A stretch of 49,090 bases of DNA from Pseudomonadota bacterium (GCA_029779535.1 JAKPAG010000115.1:1-49090), one strand, 5' to 3'; positions 17,726 to 24,635 are shown, counted from the stretch's first letter. The notes: generated by a model from the letters alone, not told the origin. Program-made: numbers and translations.

Positions 17726-19331
17726 CGGCGGCCTCCTCGTTCGATTCCGGCTCGTCGTCGAACCAGTGGGCGCGGGCGGCCATGATGATCTCGTTGCCCT
17801 GTTCTTCGCTCAGGCCATATTCGCCCAGCACCCCGCCCTTGTCCTGCTCACGCTCGGGACGGCGCGGCGCGCTGGCATCGCGGCGGCGCTGCTCGGTGCG
17901 CTTCTTGGCGATCAGCTCGTCGGTGGCGAGGTCCGCCAGGTCGTCGAGCGTCTTGATCCCGGCCTTGCCCAGCGTGACCAGCATGGCTTCGGTCAGGTGC
18001 GGCAGTTCGGCCAGGGCATCCTCCACGCCCAGCGCGCGGCGCTGCTCGCGGTGCGCTTCCTCGCGCCGGTCCAGCGCTTCGATCGCGCGGCTCTGCAGTT
18101 CCTCGGCCAGCTCCTCGTCGAAGCCTTCGATCGTGGCGAGTTCAGCCAGTTCGATGTAGGCCACTTCCTCCAGCTCGCTGAAGCCTTCGGCAACCAGCAG
18201 CTGCGACAGGGTTTCATCGACGTCGAGTTCTTCCTCGAACATCTTCGAACGTTCGGCGAATTCCTTCTGGCGCTTCTCGCTCGATTCGGCCTCGGTCATG
18301 ATGTCGATCTGCGAGCCGGTGAGCTGGCTGGCGAGGCGGACGTTCTGGCCGCGGCGGCCAATCGCCAGCGAAAGCTGGTCATCGGGAACGACCACTTCGA
18401 TCCGGCTTTCTTCCTCGTCGATCACGACGCGGCTGACCGTGGCCGGCTGCAGCGCGTTGACCACGAAAGTCGCGGTGTCTTCGCTCCACGGGATGATGTC
18501 GATCTTTTCGCCCTGCAGTTCCTGCACGACGGCCTGCACGCGGCTGCCCTTCATGCCGACGCAGGCGCCAACCGGGTCAATGCTGCTGTCGCGGCTGATC
18601 ACGCCGATCTTGGCGCGGCTGCCCGGATCGCGGGCGGCGGCCTGGATGGTGATGATGCCGTCGTAGATTTCGGGCACTTCCTGCGCGAACAGCTTCTTCA
18701 TGAATTCGGGGTGCGCGCGCGACAGGAAAATCTGCGGCCCGCGGTTCTGGCGTTCCACCTTGAGGATCAGCGCGCGGACGCGTTCACCGACGCGGGCGAC
18801 TTCGCGCGGGATCTGCTGGTCGCGGCGGATCACGCCTTCGGCGCGGCCCAGATTGACGATCACGTGGCCGAATTCGACCGACTTGATCACGCCCGTCACC
18901 ACTTCGCCGGCGCGGTCCTTGAATTCCTCGTACTGGCGCTCGCGCTCGGCATCGCGGACCTTCTGGAAGATCACCTGCTTGGCCGACTGCGCGTCGATGC
19001 GCCCCAAGTCCACCGGGGGCAGCGGATCGACGATGAAGTCACCCAGCTTGGCGTTCTTGTCGAGCTTCTGGGCCTGCTTGAGATCGACCTGCTTGAAGTA
19101 GTCCTCGACCTCCTCGACCACTTCGACGACGCGCCACAGGCGCAGGTCGCCGGTGCGCGGATCGAGCTTGGCGCGAATGTCGTTTTCCGCGCCGTAGCGG
19201 TTGCGGGCAGACTTCTGGATCGCCTCTTCCATCGCCTCGATGACGATCGCCTTGTCGATCATCTTCTCAGTCGCGACGCTGTTGGCGATCGCGAGCAGTT
19301 CGGCGCGGTTGGCGGAAATCGGACTGGCCAT
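17706..19331 (-). CDS. nusA: Transcription termination/antitermination protein NusA
   Basis: 541 residues. The N-terminal RNA-polymerase-binding domain (about 1-125) is followed by an S1 domain (VVTGVIKSVEFGHVIVNLGRAEGVI), KH1 and KH2 (VGMKGSRVQAVVQELQGEKIDII; LAIGRRGQNVRLASQLTG), and a C-terminal part with an helix-hairpin-helix-like region (LGKAGIKTLDDLADLATDEL) ending in an acidic tail. It modulates pausing, termination and rRNA antitermination. It starts 1 nt after the rimP stop and overlaps ylxR by 20 nt. Confidence 0.98.
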   Translation of the reverse strand: MASPISANRAELLAIANSVATEKMIDKAIVIEAMEEAIQKSARNRYGAENDIRAKLDPRTGDLRLWRVVEVVEEVEDYFKQVDLKQAQKLDKNAKLGDFIVDPLPPVDLGRIDAQSAKQVIFQKVRDAERERQYEEFKDRAGEVVTGVIKSVEFGHVIVNLGRAEGVIRRDQQIPREVARVGERVRALILKVERQNRGPQIFLSRAHPEFMKKLFAQEVPEIYDGIITIQAAARDPGSRAKIGVISRDSSIDPVGACVGMKGSRVQAVVQELQGEKIDIIPWSEDTATFVVNALQPATVSRVVIDEEESRIEVVVPDDQLSLAIGRRGQNVRLASQLTGSQIDIMTEAESSEKRQKEFAERSKMFEEELDVDETLSQLLVAEGFSELEEVAYIELAELATIEGFDEELAEELQSRAIEALDRREEAHREQRRALGVEDALAELPHLTEAMLVTLGKAGIKTLDDLADLATDELIAKKRTEQRRRDASAPRRPEREQDKGGVLGEYGLSEEQGNEIIMAARAHWFDDEPESNEEAADADSSQ

Positions 19332-19332
19332 A

Positions 19333-19908
19333 TCAGTCTTCCTGTTCTTCTTCGAGAATGTCGTCGGCCCCGCTGGTGTCGAGCGGGCGGGTTGCGGCGA
19401 TCAGCTTGTCCGTCAGGACCAGCTTGGCGGAATGGATGTCGGCCAGCGGAAAGGACACGCGGCCCGACTTCTTGTCGTCCAGCGTCACCACGTCGCCATC
19501 GATGCCGACCAGGTCGCCCTGCAGCGACTTGCGGTTGCCATCGACCGGATTGGTCAACGAGACGCGGGCTTCATGCCCGGCCCACTGGGTGTAATCCTTG
19601 GGCCGGGTCAGCGGCCGGTCGATCCCGGGCGAGCTGACTTCGAGCCGGTAGGCATCGTTGATCAGCACTTCGCCGGCTTCTTCCAGCGCGTCGAAACGGT
19701 CGGAAATGCGGTGCGACAGCGTGGCGCAATCCTCGATCACCAGCTGGCCGGTATCGGGGCGCTCGGCCATGATCTGGAGGGTATATTCCTCCTCGTCGGA
19801 CAGCGGGCCGATTTCCCCGCCCTTGAAATAGCGCACGCGCACGAGATCGAAGCCCAGGGCCTTGGCCTCAAGCTCGACAATCTCGGTAATTCGCGCGATG
19901 TCCGCCAT
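19333..19908 (-). CDS. rimP: Ribosome maturation factor RimP
   Basis: 191 residues. ELEAKALGFDLVRVRYFKGG, DCATLSHRISDRFDALEEAGEV, YRLEVSSPGIDRPLTRPKDYTQWAGHEARV and the final Sm-like barrel (QGDLVGIDGDVVTLDDK) are family hallmarks; the acidic tail ILEEEQED is lineage-typical. It assists 30S assembly and is the first gene of the nus/inf operon. Start at 19908 (MADIARITEIVELE); the frame stays open for 49 codons upstream, but without family similarity. Confidence 0.96.
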   Translation of the reverse strand: MADIARITEIVELEAKALGFDLVRVRYFKGGEIGPLSDEEEYTLQIMAERPDTGQLVIEDCATLSHRISDRFDALEEAGEVLINDAYRLEVSSPGIDRPLTRPKDYTQWAGHEARVSLTNPVDGNRKSLQGDLVGIDGDVVTLDDKKSGRVSFPLADIHSAKLVLTDKLIAATRPLDTSGADDILEEEQED

Positions 19909-20054
19909 TCTCACTCCATGCTTTGCGGCGCAGCGCCAAAGGCGATTTGCGCCGGCCCCTTTCGGCGCCAGCCCTGACCTTGGTTCACAATGTCGGGATG
20001 AGCCGCCAAATAGGGCGTCGATCCCGCAAAAGCAAGCAGGGAATCCGTTAAACA

Positions 20055-20082
20055 TTGCTTTTCCGGCAAAGACGCCTATATC
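20055..20082 (+). promoter_or_regulatory. Candidate sigma-70 promoter of the csp-infA unit
   Basis: TTGCTT and TATATC are separated by 16 nt. Initiation about 7 nt downstream would give a leader of about 120 nt, in the size range of cold-shock mRNA leaders. This is pattern matching only. Confidence 0.4.
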
Positions 20083-20159
20083 CGGTTTCGCTGACGTCGC
20101 CTGCGACGGAACCTTTAGACCCGCGGGGTCCCTTCGTTCCCTTACATGCTTCCATGCTT

Positions 20160-20184
20160 CTGCGGCGCGTTGCCGCAGGGTTTT
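20160..20184 (+). promoter_or_regulatory. Terminator-like hairpin in the csp leader
   Basis: CTGCGGC-GCGTT-GCCGCAG, a perfect 7-bp GC-rich stem, is followed by GGTTTT. It lies 29-53 nt before the csp start codon, so it may attenuate transcription or act as a temperature-sensitive structure. Confidence 0.5.
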
Positions 20185-20212
20185 CCTATGGTTTCATGAA
20201 AGGAACCCCACC

Positions 20213-20419
20213 ATGCCCATCGGCACCGTAAAGTTTTTCAATTCCGACAAGGGTTACGGCTTCATCGCGCCCGACGACGGCGCCCCCGACAGCTTCGTGC
20301 ACATCAGTGCGGTCGAACGCGCCGGGATGGCCACGCTCGACAAGAACCAGCGGATCAAGTTCGAACTGGAAACCGACCAGCGCGGCCGCACTTCCGCAGT
20401 GCAGCTCGAAGCCGCCTGA
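20213..20419 (+). CDS. Cold shock protein (CspA family)
   Basis: 68 residues. [23 protein letters not shown] contains the RNP1-type KGYGFI and is followed by [13 protein letters not shown] (RNP2-type FVHIS) and a final beta strand, giving the single OB-fold CSD. It binds single-stranded nucleic acid as an RNA chaperone. The Shine-Dalgarno AAAGGAA is 8-10 nt upstream. Its stop is 4 nt before the GTG of infA, so cold shock protein and IF-1 are probably co-translated. Which of the usual several csp paralogues this is cannot be told. Confidence 0.95.
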   Translation: MPIGTVKFFNSDKGYGFIAPDDGAPDSFVHISAVERAGMATLDKNQRIKFELETDQRGRTSAVQLEAA

Positions 20420-20423
20420 CCGG

Positions 20424-20687
20424 GTGAGCAAGGAAGACCTGCTCACCCTCGACGGGCGCGTCGACGAAGTTCTGCCAGACGGGCGCTTTGGCGTCCGTCT
20501 GGAGAATGACCACCGGATCATCGCCTATACGGCGGGAAAGATGCGCAAGTTTCGCATCCGCACGATCATGGGCGATTCCGTTCGCGTTGAAATGACCCCC
20601 TATGACCTGAGCAAGGGCCGCATCGTCTACCGGGACAAGGGTCCCGGCGGCGGACCGCCGGGCAATCGCCAGGGCAAGCGGCGCTAA
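20424..20687 (+). CDS. infA: Translation initiation factor IF-1, GTG start, extended C-terminus
   Basis: 87 residues against the usual 72. [42 protein letters not shown] and [16 protein letters not shown] are unmistakable IF-1 OB-fold motifs. The start is GTG at 20424, 4 nt after the csp stop; upstream in-frame ATG codons lie inside csp in another frame. A basic, glycine-rich tail of about 15 residues ([14 protein letters not shown]) follows the normal end. It could be the only infA or a second, cold-linked copy; the window cannot decide. Confidence 0.92.
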   Translation: MSKEDLLTLDGRVDEVLPDGRFGVRLENDHRIIAYTAGKMRKFRIRTIMGDSVRVEMTPYDLSKGRIVYRDKGPGGGPPGNRQGKRR

Positions 20688-20708
20688 GGCCGCGACCCGA
20701 TGACACGC

Positions 20709-20727
20709 GGCGCGCACGGTGCGCGCC
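20709..20727 (+). terminator. GC-rich hairpin after infA
   Basis: GGCGCGCA-CGG-TGCGCGCC, an 8-bp perfect stem with a 3-nt loop, starts 21 nt after the infA stop. No T-run follows, so termination is uncertain; it might instead stabilise the csp-infA transcript. Confidence 0.35.
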
Positions 20728-20749
20728 AGAATAGAAATACGAGAATACC

Positions 20750-20902
20750 ATGACCATTTTTGCAAATTCCCGCCTGTCGCGCAGCCGTTTCGGCAGCGCC
20801 AGGCATCCGGTCGGCGCGCCTGCCCCCGCTCGCAGCGGCCAACCCGCCGCCACGCTGACCCGCGATGAACTCTTGCGCGAGGTGATCGCCGTTCTTGGCT
20901 GA
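20750..20902 (+). CDS. Small hypothetical protein, 50 aa
   Basis: Starts MTIFANSRLSRSRFGS and ends TLTRDELLREVIAVLG. The basic Arg/Ser-rich first half is probably disordered; the last 15 residues look like an amphipathic helix. No named family is recognised. Coding is supported by codon use like the neighbours and by its place in a same-strand series of tiny genes; the Shine-Dalgarno is weak (GAGA). Confidence 0.55.
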   Translation: MTIFANSRLSRSRFGSARHPVGAPAPARSGQPAATLTRDELLREVIAVLG

Positions 20903-20935
20903 TCGCGCCTTGCCGCCAACTTGAAAGTATCCGCC

Positions 20936-21139
20936 ATGTCCGTCGCTTCGCTATTCTACCTGCAACAGGCCGAGGATTGCGGTGCGGCGGCCGCGGCCAG
21001 CCCCCTGACCAACCGCCGTGACGTGTTCCTGCGGTCAAAGGCCGTGTGGCTGGCCCTGGCGGCCCGCGAAATCGAAGTCCAGAACGCCCGCGCGGATCGC
21101 GATCGGGCCAGGCAAGTGGAGATTGCGAATGAGCGATAA
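20936..21139 (+). CDS. Small hypothetical protein, 67 aa
   Basis: MSVASLFYLQQAEDCGAAA, then a long predicted helix (RSKAVWLALAAREIEVQNARADRDRARQVEIANER) likely to form a coiled coil. An in-frame ATG-less extension upstream (TTG 20921) has no support. Its last 11 nt overlap the next small gene. No function is recognised; the style resembles small proteins common in Erythrobacteraceae/Sphingomonadaceae genomes. Confidence 0.6.
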   Translation: MSVASLFYLQQAEDCGAAAAASPLTNRRDVFLRSKAVWLALAAREIEVQNARADRDRARQVEIANER

Positions 21140-21338
21140 TTCAACCCGGCCCTTCCTGATCAACCAGGACGGCGAAGGCCACTTCCGCCTGACCGTGCGC
21201 GACGTGCGCTACAATTCGCAGGGCTATCCGATCGTCACCGGGGTGATGCAGGCCGAACAGTTCCCCACCGCCGCTGCTGCCAAGACCTGGGCTCGCACCA
21301 ATTTCAACGCCAAGGCCGGGCAATATGCGCTGAAGTAA
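21129..21338 (+). CDS. Small hypothetical protein, 69 aa
   Basis: Begins MSDNSTRPFLINQDGEGHFRLTVRDVRYNSQGYPIVTGV and ends in a helix (TAAAAKTWARTNF). The predicted beta-hairpins plus helix suggest a small folded domain. GGAG lies 7 nt before the ATG, inside the preceding gene, whose end it overlaps by 11 nt. No known family is recognised. It is convergent with pspF, 19 nt away. Confidence 0.6.
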   Translation: MSDNSTRPFLINQDGEGHFRLTVRDVRYNSQGYPIVTGVMQAEQFPTAAAAKTWARTNFNAKAGQYALK

Positions 21339-21357
21339 CGGGCCGGGCGGGCGGCGA

Positions 21358-22392
21358 TCAGCTGCCGCGCTCCATCAAGCCGTGCTTCTTCATGCAATGG
21401 CGCAGCTGATCATAGCTGAGGCCCAGCGCCTTGGCGGTCTGGCGCTGGTTGTAGCGGTGCCGGGCCAGCGCCTGTTCGACGATCGCCTTTTCGTGGGCGT
21501 CCACCGCCGCGCGCAGATCGGTGACCGCATCGAGCGAGGCAGGCGTGACCGGCGCAGGGACGGCGCTCTTGGCGTCGAAATCCGGCGCAGGCTCGCCGCG
21601 CATCGACTGGGCGGGCTTCCACGGGCTGTCGAACGGATCGAACTGGACATGGCCAACCGGCGCGTCCCACTGGTCCCAGCGATAGACCGCGCGTTCCACC
21701 ACATTGCGCAATTCACGCACGTTGCCGGGCCACTGGTGCTCCTCCAGCTGGGCGAGCGCCTGGTCGGAAAAACCGGGCCAGGCCTCCCAGTGCAGTTCGG
21801 CGGCCATGCGCCGGCCGAAATAGTCGGACAGCACGCGTATGTCCCCTTCGCGCACCCGCAGCGGCGGCAGGGTGATGACCTCGAAACTCAGCCGGTCGAG
21901 CAAGTCGGCGCGGAACCGGCCCTGATCGGCGAGGCGCGGCAGATCCTCGTTGGTTGCGGCGACAATCCGCACGTCGACCTTGACCGGCCGGGACGAGCCG
22001 ATCCGCGTCACCTCGCCATATTCGACCGCGCGTAGCAGGCGCTCCTGCGCGCCCATCGACAGCGTGGCCAGTTCGTCGAGAAAAAGCGTGCCTTTGTCGG
22101 CTTCCTCGAACCGGCCCGCGCGGGCTCTGGTAGCACCGGTGAAGGCACCCTGCTCATGACCGAACAACTCCGCCTCGATCAATGTTTCCGGCAAGGCCGC
22201 GCAGTTCAGCGTGACCAGCGGTTCGGACCAGCGCCGCGACAGTTGGTGCAGACGTTCGGCGATCAGTTCCTTGCCGGTGCCGCGTTCGCCGATGACCAGG
22301 ACGGGGCGCTGCAAGGGCGCGGCGCGGCTGGTGCGTTCGACCGCGTCGAGGAAGGCGGTGGACTGGCCGACGAACTGGATGTTGCGCTCCAT
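21358..22392 (-). CDS. pspF: PspF, sigma-54-dependent activator of the phage shock operon
   Basis: 344 residues. A sigma-54-interacting AAA+ domain starts almost at once, without a receiver domain, as in PspF: Walker A GERGTGKE, the sigma-54 contact loop GAFTGA, Walker B GTLFLDELA, and the sensor/arginine-finger region. The C-terminus has a Fis-type helix-turn-helix (NQRQTAKALGLSYDQLRHCMKKH). In E. coli PspF is held inactive by PspA until envelope stress. The ATG at 22392 was chosen (MERNIQFVG); an ATG three codons upstream is possible. It is divergent from the psp operon, and palindromes just upstream suggest it also controls itself. Confidence 0.93.
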   Translation of the reverse strand: MERNIQFVGQSTAFLDAVERTSRAAPLQRPVLVIGERGTGKELIAERLHQLSRRWSEPLVTLNCAALPETLIEAELFGHEQGAFTGATRARAGRFEEADKGTLFLDELATLSMGAQERLLRAVEYGEVTRIGSSRPVKVDVRIVAATNEDLPRLADQGRFRADLLDRLSFEVITLPPLRVREGDIRVLSDYFGRRMAAELHWEAWPGFSDQALAQLEEHQWPGNVRELRNVVERAVYRWDQWDAPVGHVQFDPFDSPWKPAQSMRGEPAPDFDAKSAVPAPVTPASLDAVTDLRAAVDAHEKAIVEQALARHRYNQRQTAKALGLSYDQLRHCMKKHGLMERGS

Positions 22393-22411
22393 AACCAACA
22401 TATAGCGAAAA

Positions 22412-22427
22412 TTCCCAACATTGGGAA
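22412..22427. promoter_or_regulatory. Candidate PspF upstream activating site (palindrome 1)
   Basis: TTCCCAACATTGGGAA is a perfect 7-2-7 inverted repeat about 66 nt upstream of the sigma-54 -24 element and 20 nt before the pspF start codon. This is the right distance for an enhancer-binding-protein site and places it where it could also repress pspF. Confidence 0.55.
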
Positions 22428-22443
22428 AGAATTCCTGCATGTC

Positions 22444-22461
22444 GTTCGTCGAATGATGAAC
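22444..22461. promoter_or_regulatory. Candidate PspF upstream activating site (palindrome 2)
   Basis: GTTCGTC-GAAT-GATGAAC is an 18-bp inverted repeat with one mismatch, 17 nt downstream of the first palindrome. A pair of sites would match the UAS I/II arrangement known for E. coli pspA. Its half-sites differ from palindrome 1, so one of the two may be bound by something else. Confidence 0.35.
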
Positions 22462-22492
22462 AAAGTGGCGAAAATCAGCCCTCGGGCACAAT

Positions 22493-22508
22493 TGGCACGC
22501 CCCTTGCT
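22493..22508 (+). promoter_or_regulatory. Sigma-54 promoter of the psp operon
   Basis: TGGCACG-CCCC-TTGCT is a complete -24/-12 sigma-54 consensus with correct GG-N10-GC spacing. Transcription should start near 22519, leaving a leader of about 25 nt before the 53-codon gene at 22544. The divergent activator gene pspF and the rpoN gene at 44.1 kb supply the required partners. Confidence 0.9.
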
Positions 22509-22543
22509 GAACAGTGCACAAACCCGCTTCAACGAGGCACACC

Positions 22544-22705
22544 ATGTTCACCAAGTCGCTCAAGTCCGCCAGCAAGCTCGACAAGGCTATCGCCCTGTCG
22601 GTCGCCGCGATGCTGGGGATGAACCTGTTCGTCCTGGCTCAGCAGATGCAGGCCGATCCCGCCCTCCAGCTGGCGCAGCAGACCACTGCCGTCCGCCAGG
22701 CCTGA
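22544..22705 (+). CDS. Small membrane protein at the head of the psp operon, 53 aa
   Basis: MFTKSLKSASKLDKAIALSVAAMLGMNLFVLAQQM: a basic N-terminus, one transmembrane helix (about residues 16-35) and a short polar tail with QQ repeats. It could also be read as a signal peptide with a tiny mature part. GAGG lies 8 nt upstream of the ATG. It is the first gene after the sigma-54 promoter and 19 nt before an in-frame extension of pspA, so it should be strongly induced under envelope stress. No named family recognised. Confidence 0.7.
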   Translation: MFTKSLKSASKLDKAIALSVAAMLGMNLFVLAQQMQADPALQLAQQTTAVRQA

Positions 22706-22724
22706 GCAGGAAAGGCACCCGCAC

Positions 22725-22940
22725 ATGGGCAGCGACCCTTTCAACAACGAGCTTGGGCCGGAACCCGCCCAGCCCCCCGCTGGCGGCACGCAGTCCCCCC
22801 GCCATAGCGAGGTTCCGGCCCAGACCCCGTCCAGCCCCGGCGCCAGCCGCAAGGCCTCGCGTTTCGACGACGAGGTCGAGCGGCTGCGCAAGAGCCCCAC
22901 TCCCACCACGCAATCGCTTTCCAGCTTCGGAGCACCCTTG
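22725..22940 (+). other. Possible 72-codon N-terminal extension of PspA
   Basis: This stretch is open and in frame with pspA, starts with ATG, and has its own AGGAAAGG nine bases upstream. It encodes a Pro/Ser-rich, probably disordered segment that ends in a short charged helix (RFDDEVERLRK). It may give a longer PspA isoform or be leader sequence; the canonical start at 22941 also has a good Shine-Dalgarno. Confidence 0.4.
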
Positions 22941-23633
22941 ATGGGCATTTTCAGCCGCACCCGTGACATCATTGCCGCCAATTTCAGCGACCTGCTCGAC
23001 AAGGCGGACGATCCGGAAAAGATGATCCGCATGATCATCTTCGAGATGGAGGAAACCCTGGTCGAAGTGCGCGCCAGCGCGGCGCGGACCATTGCCGACC
23101 AGAAGGAAATGCACCGCCACACCGTCAAGCTGGACCGGCTCCAGGCCGACTGGGCGGAAAAGGCCCAGCTGGCGCTGAGCAAGGACCGCGAGGACCTGGC
23201 CCGCGCGGCGCTGGTCGAAAAGAAGAAGGCCGCCGACATGGCCGAGCAGCTCAAGGCGGAAATCGCCGTGCTGGACGATGCGCTGCGCGCCTACGAAGTG
23301 GACATCGACAAGCTGCAGACCCGCCTGCGCGAAGCCCGCAGCCGCCAGACCGCGATCGCCGCCCGCCTCGAAAGCGCGGAAAACCGGGTCAAGCTGCGCA
23401 CCCTGCTGGCCAGCGAGCGCGTGGACGAGGCGATGGCCCGGTTCGACCAGCTGGAACGCCGGGTCGACTATGCCGAAGGCCGCGCCGACGCGCTGAGCCT
23501 GGCCGACGGCCGCGCCAAGCCGAGCCTGGCGGACGAGATCGCCGCCCTCGCCGGGCAGGACAAGATCGATGAAGAACTCGAAGCCATGAAGCGCGCCCTG
23601 TCGGGCGGCGCGGATGAACAGAAGGAAGGTTGA
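22941..23633 (+). CDS. pspA: Phage shock protein A
   Basis: 230 residues from the canonical start MGIFSRTRDIIAANFSDLLDKADDPEKM, close to the 222 of E. coli. The rest is continuous alpha-helical coiled coil (ARTIADQKEMHRHTVKLDRLQ ... KLQTRLREARSRQTAIAARL), as in the PspA/IM30/ESCRT-III superfamily. PspA binds the inner membrane, protects it from leakage and inhibits PspF in unstressed cells. GGAG stands 8 nt before this ATG. An upstream in-frame ATG at 22725 would add 72 residues. pspB follows after 3 nt. Confidence 0.95.
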   Translation: MGIFSRTRDIIAANFSDLLDKADDPEKMIRMIIFEMEETLVEVRASAARTIADQKEMHRHTVKLDRLQADWAEKAQLALSKDREDLARAALVEKKKAADMAEQLKAEIAVLDDALRAYEVDIDKLQTRLREARSRQTAIAARLESAENRVKLRTLLASERVDEAMARFDQLERRVDYAEGRADALSLADGRAKPSLADEIAALAGQDKIDEELEAMKRALSGGADEQKEG

Positions 23634-23636
23634 GCC

Positions 23637-23945
23637 GTGGAAGACGTCCTTGTTCCCATCGCGGTCTGCGGTTTCCTGTTCGTCGGGCTGCCGTGGATCA
23701 TCCTGCACTACATCACCAAATGGAAGACCGCCGCGACCCTGACCAACGACGACGAGGCGCTGCTGGAAGAACTCTACCAGATCGCCCGCCGCCTCGATGA
23801 GCGAATGGACACCGTCGAACGCCTGGTGTCCGCCGATCATCCCGATTTCCAGCCGGCCCGGATCATGCACGACCGCGAAGCCGACAATGAAAAGCTGCGC
23901 GAATTCGGCGCACTGCTTGAATCCAAGGGGAGGACCATCCGGTGA
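23637..23945 (+). CDS. pspB: Phage shock protein B
   Basis: 102 residues, GTG start at 23637. One N-terminal transmembrane segment (VLVPIAVCGFLFVGLPWIILHYI) precedes the conserved PspB cytoplasmic coiled coil EALLEELYQIARRLDERMDTVERLV followed by DHPDF (E. coli PspB has a similar DAEHPNW). The tail is about 25 residues longer than in E. coli. PspB and PspC sense stress and relieve PspA inhibition of PspF. Its stop overlaps the pspC start by 4 nt. Confidence 0.92.
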   Translation: MEDVLVPIAVCGFLFVGLPWIILHYITKWKTAATLTNDDEALLEELYQIARRLDERMDTVERLVSADHPDFQPARIMHDREADNEKLREFGALLESKGRTIR

Positions 23946-24319
23946 ACAGCGAACGCACCCGCTTCTATCGCGACAAGCTCAACGGCAAGATCTTCGGCGT
24001 CTGCGCAGGCATCGCGGACTATACCGGGGTGGACGTGCTGTGGGTTCGCCTGGGCACGGTCGGCCTGACCCTGATGGGGGTCGGCTTCATCCCGCTGGCC
24101 TACCTGCTGGTCGGCATGTTCGCCCAGAAGAAGCCCGGCTACCTCTATGGCGACCGCCAGGAACAGAAGTTCTGGCAGGGCGTGCGCCAATCGCCCAGCC
24201 GCACCGCCAAGCAGGTCCGCGCCCAGATGCGCGACATCGACCGCCGCCTGGCCGAAGTCGAAGCCTATTACGTATCCAGCAACCCGCGCCTGTCGGCCGA
24301 AATCGAGCAGCTGCGCTAA
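23942..24319 (+). CDS. pspC: Phage shock protein C (PspC domain)
   Basis: 125 residues, GTG start. FYRDKLNGKIFGVCAGIADYTGVDVLWVRLGTVGLTLMGVGFIPLAYLLVGMF is the PspC domain with its one or two membrane spans. The cytoplasmic tail (TAKQVRAQMRDIDRRLAEVEAYYVSSNPRLSAEIEQLR) is the conserved C-terminal part usual in proteobacterial PspC. It is the membrane partner of PspB. It overlaps pspB by 4 nt; the next gene starts 25 nt after its stop with a strong GAGGGGG. Confidence 0.95.
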   Translation: MNSERTRFYRDKLNGKIFGVCAGIADYTGVDVLWVRLGTVGLTLMGVGFIPLAYLLVGMFAQKKPGYLYGDRQEQKFWQGVRQSPSRTAKQVRAQMRDIDRRLAEVEAYYVSSNPRLSAEIEQLR

Positions 24320-24344
24320 GCGCAGGTCCTGAGGGGGAAATGCA

Positions 24345-24635
24345 ATGAGTGTCGCAGAAATCGGCGGACTGATCCCGATCGTCGCCCTGATGATCCCGAT
24401 CGTCGCCATTACCACCCGCCACAAGCGCAACATGGCCGAACTGGAAGTGCGCAAGCTGGAAGCCCAGGCCCAGCTGGGCAGCGGCAACACCAACGCGCTG
24501 GAAGAACGGCTGCGGGTGCTGGAACGGATCGTCACCGACAAGGGCTATGACGTGGCCCACCAGATCGAGGCGCTGCGCGATGCCCGCCAGACCGAGGCGC
24601 TGCTGGACCAGCGCGAAGTGGAGCTGCGCAAATGA
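24345..24635 (+). CDS. PspB-like small membrane/coiled-coil protein 1
   Basis: 96 residues. The N-terminal hydrophobic stretch GGLIPIVALMIPIVAITT is followed by a charged helix and, near residues 57-80, the motif VLERIVTDKGYDVAHQIEAL, which is repeated in the next two genes. The layout (membrane helix, then coiled coil ending in LERIV) resembles PspB, whose corresponding part is LESILDAEHPNW in E. coli. I infer a paralogous or functionally related membrane component of the psp response. It overlaps the following gene by 4 nt. Confidence 0.8.
   Translation: MSVAEIGGLIPIVALMIPIVAITTRHKRNMAELEVRKLEAQAQLGSGNTNALEERLRVLERIVTDKGYDVAHQIEALRDARQTEALLDQREVELRK

Larger units (their letters stand above)
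19909..20212 (+). other. 304-nt intergenic region between rimP and the cold-shock gene
   Basis: Non-coding. It should contain the minus-strand promoter of the rimP-nusA operon and the plus-strand promoter and long leader of the csp gene. I can point to a plausible sigma-70 promoter and a leader hairpin with a U-run (listed separately). A perfect palindrome TTTCATGAAA at 20192-20201 overlaps the csp Shine-Dalgarno. I see no further gene. Confidence 0.6.

Noticed and set aside
17496..19637. 713-codon plus-strand open frame
   Set aside because: Antisense to nusA and the ylxR start; the nusA reading is certain.
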